Assembly (NCBI GenBank): GCA_016714365.1
Contig: JADJNH010000005.1
Coordinates: 434,001 to 498,000 of the forward strand
DNA length: 64,000 bases
Direction of reading: 5' to 3'
From: Candidatus Vicinibacter affinis
Lineage (GTDB): Bacteria > Bacteroidota > Bacteroidia > Chitinophagales > Saprospiraceae
The notes beneath the pieces are model-generated. The model ran no database searches. It was not told the origin of the DNA and saw only the letters and a list, made by a program, of their open reading frames with translations. Shown in pieces: positions 38,139-47,800 of this stretch (the first letter of the stretch is position 1; each line of letters starts with the position of its first letter). The position numbers were made by a program, and so were the translations under genes.

Positions 38139-38585
38139 ATGCAAATTATATTATTAAATGATGTAGATAAAGTTGGCGACAAGCATCAAGTTGTCAGCGT
38201 CAAACCGGGTTTTGGTAGAAACTTCCTCATCCCGCAGGGATTGGCTATTGTTGCATCTGAAGGCAACATGAGAAGGCTAAATGAACTAAAACGCCAGGAC
38301 GAAATCAGGGAAAATAAAAAACTGAACGTTTACAAAGATTTGGCTGCACAACTTGAAGGAGTTACACTTAAGATTGGAGCCAAAACAGGAACCAGTGGAA
38401 AGATTTTCGGATCTGTTACAAATGTTCAGATTGCACAGGCACTGAAAGATCAGTGCAACTTAGATGTAGAACGAAAAAAGATTCATATTCTGGAGGAGGT
38501 TAAAGAATTGGGTACTTACCATGCCCAAATTGATTTTCATAAGCAGGTTGTATCTAAAGTAGCTTTTGAAGTTATTTCTGAATAA
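38139..38585 (+). CDS. rplI: 50S ribosomal protein L9
   Basis: 148 aa, normal two-domain L9. The N-terminal RNA-binding domain has VKPGFGRNFLIPQGLA; a long connecting helix (NMRRLNELKRQDEIRENKK) leads to the C-terminal domain with GKIFGSVT. Starts 21 nt after rpsR; followed by the operon terminator. Confidence 0.98.
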   Translation: MQIILLNDVDKVGDKHQVVSVKPGFGRNFLIPQGLAIVASEGNMRRLNELKRQDEIRENKKLNVYKDLAAQLEGVTLKIGAKTGTSGKIFGSVTNVQIAQALKDQCNLDVERKKIHILEEVKELGTYHAQIDFHKQVVSKVAFEVISE

Positions 38586-38609
38586 TTAGATTATTATAAA
38601 TCATAAGCA

Positions 38610-38645
38610 AAGCCGTTGATGATGAAAATCATGAACGGCTTTTTT
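38610..38645 (+). terminator. Terminator of the ribosomal protein operon
   Basis: 14-bp stem with one mismatch (38610-38623 with 38628-38641), GAAA tetraloop, then a run of T. Confidence 0.9.
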
Positions 38646-38710
38646 ATTTAATTTTACCAACTAATTTTTTTACCGGAGGTTAATTCAAAACAAATTTAAA
38701 TTGTCATTTC

Positions 38711-39343
38711 ATGAATTATAAAGATTTGCGTAAAGAATATATACTGCATCAATTGGATCCCGATTTAATGGTTGATTCTCCTTTTGACCAATTTAGAAAC
38801 TGGTTTGATGAAGCAATCAGTGCTCATGCCAATGAAGCGAATGCAATGGTGCTTTCGACGGTAAGCAAAGAAGGAAGACCATCCTCCAGATATTTGCTGT
38901 TGAAGGAAATTTCAGAGAGAGGTTTTGTTTTCTTTACCAATTATAAGAGTAGAAAAGCGCTGGAGATGGATTCAAATCCAAATGTATGTTTGGTTTTTTA
39001 CTGGCGAGAATTAGAACGACAAGTAAGGATCGAAGGAAGAGTTGAAAAGATTTCTATTGATGAATCTGAGGAATACTTTAATTCAAGACCCCTGGGTTCT
39101 AGAATTTCAGCAATTGCCTCACCGCAGAGTCAGTCAATATCGAATAGAAAAGTATTGGAAGAAAAAATAAAATTTCTCAATGAACATCCAGAATTAGTAG
39201 TCATGCCCGAGCACTGGGGAGGTTATCTGGTGGTTCCTGAATGCATTGAGTTTTGGCAAGGAAGGGAGTCGCGTATGCACGATCGCATTTGCTACAAGCG
39301 GAATTTTGAGGGACATTGGAATAAGGAAATTCTGGCACCCTGA
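38711..39343 (+). CDS. pdxH: Pyridoxamine/pyridoxine 5'-phosphate oxidase
   Basis: 210 aa, typical length. FMN-dependent oxidation of PNP or PMP to pyridoxal 5'-phosphate. Motifs: SRYLLLKEISERGFVFFTNY, SRKALEMDSNPNVCLVFYW (FMN phosphate site), ERQVRIEGRVEKI, SPQSQSISNR and the C-terminal PEHWGGYLVVPECIEFWQG with the RMHDR substrate-binding block. Cytosolic. Stands alone between the ribosomal operon and the SET gene. Confidence 0.97.
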   Translation: MNYKDLRKEYILHQLDPDLMVDSPFDQFRNWFDEAISAHANEANAMVLSTVSKEGRPSSRYLLLKEISERGFVFFTNYKSRKALEMDSNPNVCLVFYWRELERQVRIEGRVEKISIDESEEYFNSRPLGSRISAIASPQSQSISNRKVLEEKIKFLNEHPELVVMPEHWGGYLVVPECIEFWQGRESRMHDRICYKRNFEGHWNKEILAP

Positions 39344-39489
39344 TATTTTCGGAAAGGATAATTTCATAATTTGAGAATGAAGAAGTTTACGAATTTATTA
39401 TTTACACCTTTAAATCAAATTTGCTCATTCGACTTAAGTTATTTTCTAATCTACTTTGGTTATTGATTTATTTTTCTGAATCGTAATAT

Positions 39490-39909
39490 ATGCTTAAAGA
39501 GAATTTAATAAATGAGTTATCACATCACACCTATGTAAGATTGTTGCCTTCCTCTATACATGGAATCGGTGTCTTCGCAATACGAAACATACCAAAAGGA
39601 TGTCAGAAGATGTTCTCTAAAGTTCCGGGAGAATGGGTGGAATTAAGTAAAAAAGAAGTTGCTGAGTTGCGTCCGGAATCAAAAGATTTAGTTGAAACGT
39701 ATTGTCTTTTTGATCGCGATCGATATTATGTCCCTGCCAATGGATTTAAGGAGATGGATCTATCTTTATTTCTGAATCACGATGACAAACCAAACGTTCG
39801 CTCTGTGAATGGTGGCGCTTTTTTTGAAGCAATTAGAGACATTGAAAAAGGAGAAGAAATCACAATTGATTACGGGGAACTATGTGAATATGATGAGGAA
39901 GCAAATTAA
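39490..39909 (+). CDS. SET-domain protein
   Basis: 139 aa, a minimal SET domain with no extra modules. Visible motifs: HGIGVFAIRNIPKG at the start, FLNHDDKPNV (the N-H-x-x-x-x-N SAM-binding motif) and EKGEEITIDYGELC with the catalytic Tyr. SET proteins methylate lysines, in eukaryotes mostly on histones; small bacterial ones have unknown protein targets. No pre-SET or post-SET Cys clusters. Convergent with the reductase gene, 9 nt apart. Confidence 0.88.
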   Translation: MLKENLINELSHHTYVRLLPSSIHGIGVFAIRNIPKGCQKMFSKVPGEWVELSKKEVAELRPESKDLVETYCLFDRDRYYVPANGFKEMDLSLFLNHDDKPNVRSVNGGAFFEAIRDIEKGEEITIDYGELCEYDEEAN

Positions 39910-39918
39910 ATTGGTCAA

Positions 39919-41004
39919 TTATTCAAATACAATTTCGACTTCTTCAGTCAGAGCCCTTGATTGACAAGTTAAAATATAACCAGCTTCAATTTCATTTGCT
40001 TCCAAAGCCATTGAAACATCCATCTTAACTTTTCCGGATACCAATTTTGCAATACAGGTTGCACAAGCTCCACTGGAACAAGAAAACGGAGGGTTGTAAT
40101 TTTTTCTAAGTAATGCGTCAATGATTTTTTCACCAGGATTCACTTCGATTTCAATAGTTTTTCCATCTAAAGTTGCTTTCAGTTGGGAAAAAACAAAAGA
40201 GGTATTTACTTCACCAGAAAAGTTGATTTCTTTTTCAAGATTGAAAAACTCCCGATGGATATGATTACGATCAATTCCAAGCTGAGTTAGAATCTTTTCT
40301 GTATTCTGAATAAATGATCCCGGACCACAAAGAAAATAATTTGCCGGAATTTTATTAGCAGGATGATTTTCAAGAAATTTTTCTATGTGTTTAAAATCTA
40401 TTCTCCCCTTGAGACCGGTCCATTTTTTGACAGACTTTTTAAAAACGGAAAACAAAGAGTTTCCATCTGGTTTAGACAAAACGTGTTCAACAAACAATTG
40501 TCCGTGATAATTATTTGTCAATCGGTCCAATTGGTCTTTGAAAATAATGTCTTCTTCGTGTCTGTTACCATATAGCAAATGGACTTCAGACTTTGGCTCT
40601 TGCTCAAGGATACTTTGAATCAATGAATATATAGGTGTGATCCCACTCCCTGCAGCAAAAAAGTAAAAAATTCTTCGGGCTGAAAAATCCGTTTTGACAG
40701 TGAACTTACCATGAGGTCCGGCCATCATAACCGTGTCCCCAATATTGTAATCATCACATAATGCAGAAGATACCTTGCCCTTTTTGACTTTTTTAATAGT
40801 AATGGAAAAGCTTTTCTGGCCTGGTTGAGAGGAATAGGAATAGCATCTCAATAAATCACCGTTATTGTGATTAAATTTAACGGTTACATACTGACCAGCC
40901 TCAAAGTTAAGCAACGGATGATCGGATTCGGGCCTGAACTCAAAACTTACTGCATCTTTGGACTCCTGTGTTTTACCTATAATCTCAAGGGGATAAAAAT
41001 TCAT
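39919..41004 (-). CDS. PaaE-like flavin and 2Fe-2S reductase
   Basis: 361 aa. Domain order: FAD-binding beta-barrel (residues 1-100, with LLRCYSYSSQPG), NAD(P)-binding domain (about 105-235, with FAAGSGITPIYSLIQS and FLCGPGSFI), and a C-terminal plant-type 2Fe-2S ferredoxin (CSSGACATC plus a final Cys in LTCQS). This architecture is shared by PaaE of the phenylacetyl-CoA epoxidase and by reductases of other oxygenases. No paa oxygenase genes lie nearby, so the electron acceptor is unknown. Cytosolic. Confidence 0.88.
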   Translation of the reverse strand: MNFYPLEIIGKTQESKDAVSFEFRPESDHPLLNFEAGQYVTVKFNHNNGDLLRCYSYSSQPGQKSFSITIKKVKKGKVSSALCDDYNIGDTVMMAGPHGKFTVKTDFSARRIFYFFAAGSGITPIYSLIQSILEQEPKSEVHLLYGNRHEEDIIFKDQLDRLTNNYHGQLFVEHVLSKPDGNSLFSVFKKSVKKWTGLKGRIDFKHIEKFLENHPANKIPANYFLCGPGSFIQNTEKILTQLGIDRNHIHREFFNLEKEINFSGEVNTSFVFSQLKATLDGKTIEIEVNPGEKIIDALLRKNYNPPFSCSSGACATCIAKLVSGKVKMDVSMALEANEIEAGYILTCQSRALTEEVEIVFE

Positions 41005-41053
41005 TTTTTAGTAGCTTTACACTATAAAGAACGCAAATACTATTGTTTGGTTT

Positions 41054-41782
41054 ATGGAAGGAGTGCCATTAAAAAGATTGTCAATTATAATACCAGTTTA
41101 CAATGAAGAGAAGACAATTCATCTTATACTTGATAAGGTATTAGCGGTAAGCCTCATTGGCCAAATGGAAAAGGAAATTGTGCTGGTGAATGATTATTCC
41201 AATGATAATTCAGAAACCGTTTTATTAAATTACATAAATCACCATCCGGAACAAAAGTTCATTTATCATAAACATGAAAAAAATCAGGGAAAGGGAGCAG
41301 CGTTGCACAATGGTATCAAGCTTTCAACGGGTGATTATCTGGTTATTCAAGATGCAGATTTAGAGTATGACCCTAATGAATACAATGATTTGCTTAGACC
41401 GGTTCTAGATGATTTTGCTGATGTAGTTTACGGATCAAGATTTATGGGGGGGCGACCACATCGTATCTTATTTTTCTGGCATTCAATTGGCAATAAAATT
41501 CTGACTTTTATTTCTAATATGTTTACCAATCTTAATTTGACAGATATGGAAACTTGTTATAAATTATTTCGGACGGACATTATTAAATCCCTGGATTTAA
41601 AGGAAAAGAGGTTTGGATTTGAACCGGAAGTAACCGCTAAGATAGCGCGGGTGGAAAATATTAGAATTTATGAAATTGGTATTTCCTATTATGGAAGAAC
41701 CTATTCGGAAGGTAAAAAAATCAATTGGAAGGATGGTTTCAGAGCTATTTATTGTATTCTGAAGTATAATCTTTTCAGATAG
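41054..41782 (+). CDS. Family 2 glycosyltransferase, dolichyl-phosphate-mannose-synthase-like
   Basis: 242 aa, a single GT-A domain without membrane spans. Motifs: SIIIPVYNEEKTI, EIVLVNDYSND, QGKGAALHNGI, QDADLEYDP (the metal-binding DxD), VVYGSRFMGG and a late METCYKLF. These place it with polyprenyl-phosphate mannose/glucose transferases that use NDP-sugars on the cytoplasmic side. Its stop codon directly abuts that of the porG-like gene on the other strand. Confidence 0.9.
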   Translation: MEGVPLKRLSIIIPVYNEEKTIHLILDKVLAVSLIGQMEKEIVLVNDYSNDNSETVLLNYINHHPEQKFIYHKHEKNQGKGAALHNGIKLSTGDYLVIQDADLEYDPNEYNDLLRPVLDDFADVVYGSRFMGGRPHRILFFWHSIGNKILTFISNMFTNLNLTDMETCYKLFRTDIIKSLDLKEKRFGFEPEVTAKIARVENIRIYEIGISYYGRTYSEGKKINWKDGFRAIYCILKYNLFR

Positions 41783-42607
41783 TTATTCAGGATAGGCTAA
41801 AGGCGGGCAACTCAATCGTCCAAAATAATAAAGCAAACCAATACCCAACGTTGCAAACATATCCTTGTCTTTGCTGTCACCTCGCTGAAATCCTTTTTGG
41901 CCAATTTTCTGCTGGTCCGAGCCGGTAATAGAGGGATCTGAGAGAAAAGCAGCAGCAGCTCCTTTTGCATTGAGCAAGGAATTAATATCAGGGTATACCG
42001 TACTGACATCATCCAGGTAATCCGTAACTGCAAATCGTGCATCAAGATCTACATTGACACTCCAACGGTAATTCAAATCAAACTTAACCCCAAAACCCAG
42101 CAACCAAGCCAAGCTAATAGTTCCATATTCCTGACCTGCCAATTGACCCTCTGTTCCAATACTTCTCAGCTGGTAGACTTCACCATTATATTTTCTTTTT
42201 GGATCGTGATAAAATATACTCATACCCATCACCATGTGTGGGGTAACAGTATAATCTTGTTTACCATGGATGTATGGAAAAAAATTAAAAGAAACGGAAG
42301 GGGCCAGCTCGATGATATCAGAATAAAAACCCAGATTTCTACGAACATCAAATGAATTGGAAGATTTTGCATCATTACCTCGAATTCTGCTGTAATTCAA
42401 CATGATCTGAGGACTGACCCTGTTGTTTAAATTAAACCTGAAGATGCCACCTGCAGCTAACCCTGGTTCGTTAAGCCGATATAAATTGTTGAGATCTCCA
42501 AAATAGTGGGCCGCTCCGACCCAAGCCCCAATCTCAGCACCTCTTTGGGCATTAAGAAAGTTAGAGATAATAAGAAAAGTAAAAATTGCTTTAAAAGTAG
42601 AATTCAT
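41783..42607 (-). CDS. porG: PorG-like outer-membrane beta-barrel (DUF6089), T9SS component
   Basis: 274 aa. A signal peptide (cleaved near LNAQ) is followed by GAEIGAWVGAAHYFGDLN, alternating amphipathic strands throughout and the late DYLDDVSTVYPD motif, which I recognise from the DUF6089/PorG family. PorG is an outer-membrane part of the type IX secretion machine that binds the PorK/N ring in Porphyromonas. Its presence fits the T9SS cargo at the left end of the window. The symbol rests on pattern recognition only. Confidence 0.75.
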   Translation of the reverse strand: MNSTFKAIFTFLIISNFLNAQRGAEIGAWVGAAHYFGDLNNLYRLNEPGLAAGGIFRFNLNNRVSPQIMLNYSRIRGNDAKSSNSFDVRRNLGFYSDIIELAPSVSFNFFPYIHGKQDYTVTPHMVMGMSIFYHDPKRKYNGEVYQLRSIGTEGQLAGQEYGTISLAWLLGFGVKFDLNYRWSVNVDLDARFAVTDYLDDVSTVYPDINSLLNAKGAAAAFLSDPSITGSDQQKIGQKGFQRGDSKDKDMFATLGIGLLYYFGRLSCPPLAYPE

Positions 42608-42665
42608 GAAATCGTTTGTGGAGATATATTTTAACGCAAAAAGGAATCAAAAATTGTAAAAGCTG

Positions 42666-42673
42666 CAAAAGTA
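42666..42673 (-). promoter_or_regulatory. -7 element of the porG-like gene
   Basis: TACTTTTG on the minus strand, 58 nt before the ATG; no -33 TTTG at the usual distance. Confidence 0.45.
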
Positions 42674-42840
42674 TCAAAAATGCGGATTATTTATTCCACT
42701 TCAAAAATCCTTCTCAAGTCCGGGAGCCCAATTTAAATAATTTGAATTTTCTGTAATCGTTTCAAACATTTCACTTCATTAAAATTGAATTTGACAGACG
42801 TTGATTGACTAAATCAAATTAACAAAATGGATGATTGATT

Positions 42841-43863
42841 TTAAAAATGCTGCCAACCTTGCGCTTTAAGTGTATGAATATTTCCGCCAGTAGTTTTAAT
42901 CTTTATGCCCTCTTCAATGGGTTTGATTTCTCCAATGTAATAGAACCCAGGCAGATACCGAATTTTTTCAAAGTCAGCTGGATCTACGGTCATCAATAAT
43001 TCATAATCTTCTCCACCGTTCAATGCACAGGTTACCGGATCCAAATTGAATTCAAGAGCCATCAACTGGGCTTCTTCATGAATGGGTATATTTGCTTCTT
43101 CCAATAATGCACCCACTTTAGATTGATTACAAATATGAAATAAATCAGAAGATAAACCATCGGAAATATCAATCATGGCGGTAGGAATTACACCAGCTTT
43201 TTCCATGAGAAGCACAATATCTTTTCTCGCTTCAGGTTTTAGAAATCGTTCAACAATTAATTTATGGTCTTCCAGTTTTGGTTTTATGTTTGGATCTGAA
43301 AGGAAAAGCTGTCTTTCTCTTTCCAATAATTGAAGACCGAGATAAGCTCCACCTAAATTTCCTGTAGTAAAAATATAATCCCCGGATTTGGCTCCGGACC
43401 TATAAACTACCTTTTCTTTAGCTTGGCGACCAAAAACAGAAATAGATATAATGAGACCTTTTTGAGAACTACTCGTATCGCCGCCAATTAAATCAATTTT
43501 GTATAGATCACAAGCCAATTTAATTCCACTGTATAATTCCTCCAAAGCCTCTACTGAAAAACGGTTGGACATGGCAACAGAAACAGTAATCTGTTGTGGG
43601 ATGCCATTCATCGCACAGATATCCGAAAGATTAACTATCACAGATTTATATCCCAAATGTTTTAATGGGAAATACATCAAATCAAAATGGATTCCTTCAA
43701 TGAGTAAATCTGTACTCAACAGACCATTTTCTGCCCCAAGGTCAAGTACTGCAGCATCGTCGCCCACACCCTTTAAAGTGGTGTCATGAAAGATACTAAA
43801 CTGATCGGTAAGATGTTCTATCAATTTGAATTCTCCAAATGTGTTGATTTCTGTTCTGGACAT
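42841..43863 (-). CDS. thiL: Thiamine-monophosphate kinase
   Basis: 340 aa, full length. ATP-dependent phosphorylation of thiamine phosphate to the active diphosphate. Motifs of the AIR-synthase-like fold: GVGDDAAVLD, LSTDLLIEGIHFDL, AMNGIPQQITVS, LIGGDTSSS, TTGNLGGAYLGL, IDISDGLSSDL and NGGEDYELL. It follows the pseudouridine synthase gene by 11 nt and is the last gene of a three-gene operon with it and a tiny membrane protein. Confidence 0.96.
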   Translation of the reverse strand: MSRTEINTFGEFKLIEHLTDQFSIFHDTTLKGVGDDAAVLDLGAENGLLSTDLLIEGIHFDLMYFPLKHLGYKSVIVNLSDICAMNGIPQQITVSVAMSNRFSVEALEELYSGIKLACDLYKIDLIGGDTSSSQKGLIISISVFGRQAKEKVVYRSGAKSGDYIFTTGNLGGAYLGLQLLERERQLFLSDPNIKPKLEDHKLIVERFLKPEARKDIVLLMEKAGVIPTAMIDISDGLSSDLFHICNQSKVGALLEEANIPIHEEAQLMALEFNLDPVTCALNGGEDYELLMTVDPADFEKIRYLPGFYYIGEIKPIEEGIKIKTTGGNIHTLKAQGWQHF

Positions 43864-43874
43864 TGCTTTATGAA

Positions 43875-44537
43875 TTAAAATTTAATATTTGGCCAGATAT
43901 CGTGATCAGGTAATGGCGCTTCAAAACTGAGTTCTTTGTTTAAAGTAGGGTGATGAAAGCTTAGTTTCCATGAATGAAGACCTATGCTGCGGTCCTTATT
44001 ATTTCTACGGGCTCCATATTTCACATCACCTTTGATAAAAAGTCCATGATGAGCCAATTGGCATCTGATTTGATGAAATCTTCCTGTTTCCGTTGTGATT
44101 TCAATTAATAGATATTTGTCCAGCTCAAGGAGGCATTTATAGTTCAAAACAGCCAATTTGGCACCAGGAATGTCTGCACTTTCAACAATCCTGGCTTTAT
44201 TGTTTTGGGTATCATGAATCATATAATTTTTAAAATGTCCTGCATTTGAAATGTCCTTTTTTTGGATCAGAGCAAGATAAGTTTTATGAAAAAGCCCATT
44301 TTCCATTTGCGCATTAATAGAAGTCTGGTCCTGTGGAGTTTTGGCTAAAAGCACCAGTCCAGAAACAGGTCTGTCAATGCGGTTACACAAAAAGAGATCT
44401 CTGTTGGAATAGGCCTGCAACATTCGCAAGAAACTTGCATCACCAGTCTTGTCTTCCTGCACAGGTATTCCTGCAGGTTTTAATGCTAAAATAAAGTGAT
44501 GGTCTTTGTATAGAATATAGGTGGATATCTGATTCAA
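43875..44537 (-). CDS. RluA-family pseudouridine synthase
   Basis: 220 aa, catalytic domain only with no S4 domain. The catalytic Asp lies in NRIDRPVSGLVLLAKT; further motifs are KTYLALIQ, LLIEITTETGRFHQIRCQLAHHG and HSWKLSFHHP. Isomerises uridine in an rRNA or tRNA; the exact site cannot be told. The start is a TTG at 44537: an in-frame TAA lies a few codons upstream (44550-44552) and no ATG is available. Starts 7 nt after the tiny membrane-protein gene. Confidence 0.9.
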   Translation of the reverse strand: MNQISTYILYKDHHFILALKPAGIPVQEDKTGDASFLRMLQAYSNRDLFLCNRIDRPVSGLVLLAKTPQDQTSINAQMENGLFHKTYLALIQKKDISNAGHFKNYMIHDTQNNKARIVESADIPGAKLAVLNYKCLLELDKYLLIEITTETGRFHQIRCQLAHHGLFIKGDVKYGARRNNKDRSIGLHSWKLSFHHPTLNKELSFEAPLPDHDIWPNIKF

Positions 44538-44544
44538 AATGATC

Positions 44545-44685
44545 CTATTTTATTTCTTCATATTCAGCAAAATCTGAAGCATTTCCAGGAGTAGTGCTTT
44601 TGTTCCTAATGGTTGGTTTTTTCTTTTGAAAAAAAAGAATATAAACAGCATAAGCTGCAAGCCCGTAAATAATTAATTTAAACAT
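44545..44685 (-). CDS. Tiny membrane protein, DUF4834-like (46 aa)
   Basis: ATG at 44685, TAG at 44545. One membrane span (residues 2-19, MFKLIIYGLAAYAVYILFF), then a basic KKK stretch and an acidic end DFAEYEEIK. The layout resembles small Bacteroidota DUF4834 proteins, which end with a similar acidic YEE motif; this assignment is from memory. A -7 element TAACTTTG lies 20 nt upstream, and the next gene starts 7 nt after its stop, so it is the first gene of the operon. Confidence 0.7.
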   Translation of the reverse strand: MFKLIIYGLAAYAVYILFFQKKKPTIRNKSTTPGNASDFAEYEEIK

Positions 44686-44705
44686 AATTGAACTTCAATG
44701 TTGGG

Positions 44706-44713
44706 CAAAGTTA
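44706..44713 (-). promoter_or_regulatory. -7 element of the tiny-membrane-protein/pseudouridine-synthase/thiL operon
   Basis: TAACTTTG on the minus strand, 20 nt before the ATG at 44685. A TTTG lies 15 nt upstream, shorter than the usual 19. Confidence 0.55.
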
Positions 44714-44862
44714 AGCATTCAGGCAATTCAAAGGCCAGAACAACGTTTTATTGACATTCCTATCGAATTTTAGTTATTTGGTGGGATGTTTTCTTTTTTA
44801 TACTTTTACATGTTTTTAACATAAATATATTTATTTAAAATTTATAAGCTATTGATAATCTG

Positions 44863-47800
44863 ATGAATTCAAAGATTAATAAGGTCAATCTTACCGGATG
44901 GTTGGTATTTTTAATAACCCTCACAGTATATTTCTTTTCTGTAGAACGCACAGGTAGCCTTTGGGACTGCGGAGAGTTTGTTCTTGGAGCCTATAAATTG
45001 CAAGTTGTTCACCCACCCGGCGCACCCCTTTTTCTAATAATAGGCAGGATGTTTACCTGGGTAGCGGATGTATTATCGGATGATCCATCAAAAATTGCAT
45101 TTGCAGTCAACCTGATGTCTGGAATTTGTTCTGCTTTGGCTGCAACATTTATATGTTGGGTTACCATCATATTTGGTAAAATTTCTTTATACGGAAGAGG
45201 TAGAGATGAGGAAGCTTCTCAAGATCTTGGAGTAATGGGTGCGGGTCTTGTAGCAGGACTTGCAACCGCTTTTGCCACATCGGTTTGGTTTTCAGCTGTA
45301 GAAGGTGAAGTTTATTCAATGTCTACGATGTTTACTACGATGACTCTTTGGGCTGCTGTAAAATGGTATTACCTTTCAAATGAGCCTAAAAATGATCGTT
45401 GGTTGATCTTTTCTCTATACAGTGCAGGACTTTCAATTGGAGTACACTTGCTTAGTTTATTGGCTTTTCCGACCATTGCGATTTTGTATTATTACAAGAA
45501 ATGGGAAAAGAAAAGTTTCCTTGGCTTCTGTGTAGCCGGATCAGTGGGAGTTATAAGTATTATACTATTTCAAGCTCTAATTGTTTCAGGGATTCCTCAG
45601 CTATGGAGTATGTTTGAAATGTTGTGTGTAAATTCATTTGGTCTACCATTTCACTCTGGTTTAATTCCAACAGTTGCCTTGCTTGCCTATATTTTTTATT
45701 ATGGATTGAAGAAGAGCAAAGAGAAAGGAAATGATTTGGTTTATAAATTATTTTTAACAGGTTTATTAATTACTATTTCTTATACCCCTGTTGGAGTGGT
45801 CTTGTTGCGCGCGATGGCTAATCCGCCGATCAATATGAATGCACCTAATGATGTAGTTAGGTTATTACCCTATATCAACAGAGAACAATATGGTGACAGA
45901 TCTTTATTGAAAGGACCGCACTTTGATGCAAAACCAATTGATACAAAATCTACAGACCGATACGGACGCGTTGGAAGCAAATATGTAGTAGTGGATAGAA
46001 AATTTGATTATGTATATTCCAAGAGGGATCAAATTTTCTTACCTCGGATTGGTCATAATGATCAGGGAAGAGTGCAATTGCACAGGATGTGGATGGATTA
46101 CCTGGTTGACAATAAAACTGGTACACCAACCATGCTTTATAATTTAAAATTCTTATGGGCTTATCAGTTTGGGTGGATGTATTGGAGATATTTTTATTGG
46201 AATTTTGTAGGAAAGGAAAACGGAGAGCAGGGATTTTTTCCGTGGGATAAGAAGGATGGACATTGGCTATCCGGAATTTCTGCAATAGACAGCCAACGAT
46301 TATACAATCAATCACAGCTACCAAGGGTAATTCGCGAAGATCAGTCCCGTAACACTTATTTTTTCTTGCCCCTAATTTTTGGTCTCCTGGGTGTGGTATT
46401 TCATGCTCGTAGAGATCGTAATGATTTTTTAGCCCTGTTGGTATTGTGGTTGATAACAGGATTGGGGTTGTGTTTTTTTAATAATTCTCCGCCGAACGAG
46501 CCTAGGGAAAGAGATTACGTGTTGGTTGGTTCGATATTTACATTCTGTATCTGGATCGGATTAGGGGTGTTGTTTCTTGTTGATTTATTCAGGCGGCAAA
46601 TAAAAATGTCTAATACTTTATCCGGTGTAATTGCAACCTGTGTTGTGCTATCTGCACCGGTTATAATGGGTATGCAGAATTTTGATGATCATTCAAGAAA
46701 CGGAATTACCGCAGCCAGAGATTATGCAATTAATATTCTTGAATCTTGTCAGCCAAATTCCATCATTTTTACCTATGGCGACAACGATACTTATCCGGTT
46801 TGGTATGCGCAGGAAGTTGAAGGCATCAGAAGAGATGTACGAGTTATTAATTTAAGTTTGATTGCGGTAGATTGGTATATAGAATCTCAAAGAAGAAAAG
46901 TAAATGACTCTCCTCCAATAAAAATGTCCATTCCTTCAGAAAAGTATCGAGGATTTTTAAGAAATCAGATTTTCTATTTTAATCCTGCAGGAGAGGGAGC
47001 TCCAGATGTAGAAATGTCATCCGGCCAGTTTTTAAAATTCATCGGAGAAGATCATCCAATTTCAGCAGGCTCAGGACGTGAATTTGAAACTTTTATGCCA
47101 ACCAAAAAAGTTGCCATTGAATATGATCCTGCCAAAGCATTATCCAGTGGGATGATTCAACCTGGAGATACAAGTATTGTGAATCGCATTCCACTTTCAT
47201 TGAATGCAAATTACATTACCAAGGATGACCTTGCTGTATTGGACATCATTCATTCAAACATCAATGACAGGCCCATCTATTTCTCTGTGACTTGTCAAAT
47301 TGAAAAATTAATGGGTTTGGAAGACTACACCAGTATGGAAGGTCTTGCACTTAGGATAGTTCCTGTTAGAACACCCAGTGACCGTAGCATGTTTATTTAT
47401 GGTTCCGGTAAAATGGATGTAGATAAGACATATGGCGCACTCATGAATAAATTTAAATGGGGTAATTTTGATAAGCAAAAATTATTTGTAGATCATTCCT
47501 ACGCACCAAGTGTACAGGGATTGCGAATGATGATGATGCGTCTTGCCTCTTTATATGAAGCAAGAGGAGATAAGGAAAAAGCAGCCGCTGTTGCTTTGAG
47601 ATATTTTGAAAGTTTTCCAAATATGAATTTTCAGTATGATTTAAGAGTCATGCCTTTTATTCAAAGTTTGGTAAGCGCCGGAAAATTGGATGATGCAAAG
47701 AAACACTTAAGAATTTTGGCTACAGAGACAGCTGACATGATGAATTTTTACAATTCACTTTCTGCGGAAGAACTAAAATCGAGCTTCCAGCAGGAGAAAG

